From: Caldilineaceae bacterium
GTDB lineage: Bacteria; Chloroflexota; Anaerolineae; Caldilineales; Caldilineaceae
Length of the DNA stretch: 64,000 nucleotides
Direction: 5' to 3'
Assembly (NCBI GenBank): GCA_011523365.1
Contig: WTGY01000081.1
Span: 1-64,000 of the forward strand
Notes under the pieces: generated by a model
Seen by the model: only the letters and a program-made list of their open reading frames with translations
The model's database searches: none
What the model was told of the DNA's origin: nothing
Made by a program: the position numbers and the translations under genes
In this document: positions 63,113 through 64,000 of the stretch, one piece after another
Layout of the letters: every line of letters starts with the position of its first letter
Position numbering within the stretch: position 1 is the stretch's first letter

Positions 63113-64000
63113 CTATCTGTCTCCTCCGATTGTCTGCATGACAGTACCCAAATCCTTGTCGCCGCGTCCGCTGAGATTGACCAAGATCACCTGGTCCTGC
63201 GACATCTGCGGAGCCAGCTCCAATACGTAGCCGATGGCATGTGCACTTTCCAATGCGGGGATAATCCCTTCCAATTCACACAGTGCACTGAACCCCTTGA
63301 GCGTCTGTGTATCTGTGCAGTAGGTGTATTCAGAGCGTCCAACGTCTCGAAGCCACGCGTGTTCAGGTCCCACACTGGCATAGTCCAAGCCAGCGGAAAT
63401 CGAATGGGTCAGTGCGATTTGCCCGTCGCTGTCTTGAAGCACGTAGCTCTTGGTACCCTGTAGGACGCCGAGCCGGCCCCGCTCGGGGTCTGCGAAGCGA
63501 GCGGCGTGGGCGCCGTCTTCGATTCCGTGCCCGCCTGCCTCGACGCCGATGAGGCGAACGCTTTCCTCTTCGAGAAATGGATGGAAAATGCCGATGGCAT
63601 TACTACCCCCTCCGACGCAGGCCACGATTACGTCGGGCAGCTTGCCCGGGCCCCCTTCAGAGGGATCCTGCATCTGGCTGTGGGCCTCGCTGCCGATGAT
63701 CGATTGGAAGTCCCGTACCATGGCAGGATAGGGATGGGGGCCAAGTGCGCTGCCCAGCAGGTAGTGGGTGGTTTCTACATTTGTAACCCAGTCTCGGATG
63801 GCCTCATTGATGGCGTCTTTGAGCGTCTGCGAGCCGCTATCGACCGCGCGCACCTCAGTACCGAGGAGCTGCATGCGAAAGACATTGGGTTTCTGACGTT
63901 CCATGTCTACCGTGCCCATATAGACAATGCATTCGATTCCCAGCAGCGCAGCCGCCGTGGCGGTGGCGACGCCGTGCTGGCCGGCGCCTGTTTCGGCCAC
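63113..64000 (-). CDS. trpB: Tryptophan synthase beta chain (5' part outside the window)
   Basis: The C-terminal 295 residues of a PLP enzyme that joins indole and serine to tryptophan. Visible are [48 protein letters not shown], the PLP-phosphate loop [12 protein letters not shown], and [19 protein letters not shown]. The PLP-binding lysine and the N-terminal roughly 100 residues lie beyond base 64000. It is trpB type 1, partner of the adjacent trpA. Confidence 0.96.
   Translation of the reverse strand: MAETGAGQHGVATATAAALLGIECIVYMGTVDMERQKPNVFRMQLLGTEVRAVDSGSQTLKDAINEAIRDWVTNVETTHYLLGSALGPHPYPAMVRDFQSIIGSEAHSQMQDPSEGGPGKLPDVIVACVGGGSNAIGIFHPFLEEESVRLIGVEAGGHGIEDGAHAARFADPERGRLGVLQGTKSYVLQDSDGQIALTHSISAGLDYASVGPEHAWLRDVGRSEYTYCTDTQTLKGFSALCELEGIIPALESAHAIGYVLELAPQMSQDQVILVNLSGRGDKDLGTVMQTIGGDR

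Noticed and set aside
1-64000. CRISPR arrays, rRNA, tRNA genes, prophage or integrase genes
   Set aside because: I saw no regularly spaced direct repeats, no rRNA or tRNA sequence blocks and no phage or recombinase protein motifs on either strand.

Overview
The window is a GC-rich, gene-dense bacterial chromosome segment with 54 protein genes, one of them cut by the right edge. Gene content suggests a Chloroflexota (Chloroflexi) bacterium, possibly Caldilinea-like or host-associated. The hints are T-box control of trp genes, a MacB/FtsX exporter, an O-antigen-ligase-type membrane protein, a CHAT protease, an AroK-AroB fusion and many phytanoyl-CoA dioxygenase/VOC/SDR genes. This placement is inference; no rRNA or tRNA gene is present to confirm it.

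Left part (1-18 kb): mostly housekeeping and envelope genes. They are a SIMPL-domain protein, an O-antigen-ligase-like protein, a tightly overlapping gnd-tlpA-phosphotransferase operon, purH behind a clear ZTP riboswitch with its own terminator, an NDP-sugar epimerase, a secreted S41 protease, an M24 peptidase and an ABC/FtsX exporter pair.

Region 17.2-21.5 kb holds the parts of the thiocarboxylate route to cysteine: cysM, a rhodanese-E1 enzyme, a CysO-type sulfur carrier ending GGSR, and a JAMM peptidase. A multi-hairpin leader precedes cysO, and a MITE-like repeat lies between cysO and the JAMM gene. Next come a CHAT-domain protease gene and mutS, probably co-transcribed.

Region 26.9-39.5 kb is a large catabolic island. 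A divergent promoter region near 30.2-30.5 kb separates a minus-strand operon (Gfo/Idh dehydrogenase, TPP enzyme, VOC protein) from a plus-strand run of two phytanoyl-CoA dioxygenase-like genes, a TIM-barrel epimerase, three VOC proteins, an UlaG-like metallo-hydrolase, three SDRs and a 2-hydroxyacid dehydrogenase. The substrate is unknown.

Region 39.6-44.1 kb: a Tat-exported phosphoesterase, ftsH with its own promoter and terminator, an unknown membrane protein and a dCMP-deaminase-type gene. Region 44.1-56.5 kb is the aromatic amino-acid operon. A near-consensus promoter beside the third repeat copy drives a tRNA-Trp T-box leader, followed by trpE, trpS, trpG, a kinase-like gene, trpD, trpC, a DUF554 gene, trpF, aroC, an aroK-aroB fusion and aroQ. 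The last 7.5 kb carry an orphan solute-binding protein, an M23-domain protein, two unknown proteins and a PucR-type regulator. The regulator converges on a minus-strand trpB-trpA pair; trpB runs off the window end.

Three copies of a roughly 460-470 bp inverted-repeat-bounded element (window start, 20.2 kb, 44.3 kb) are the only mobile-like sequences seen. No CRISPR array, transposase, integrase, rRNA or tRNA gene was found.
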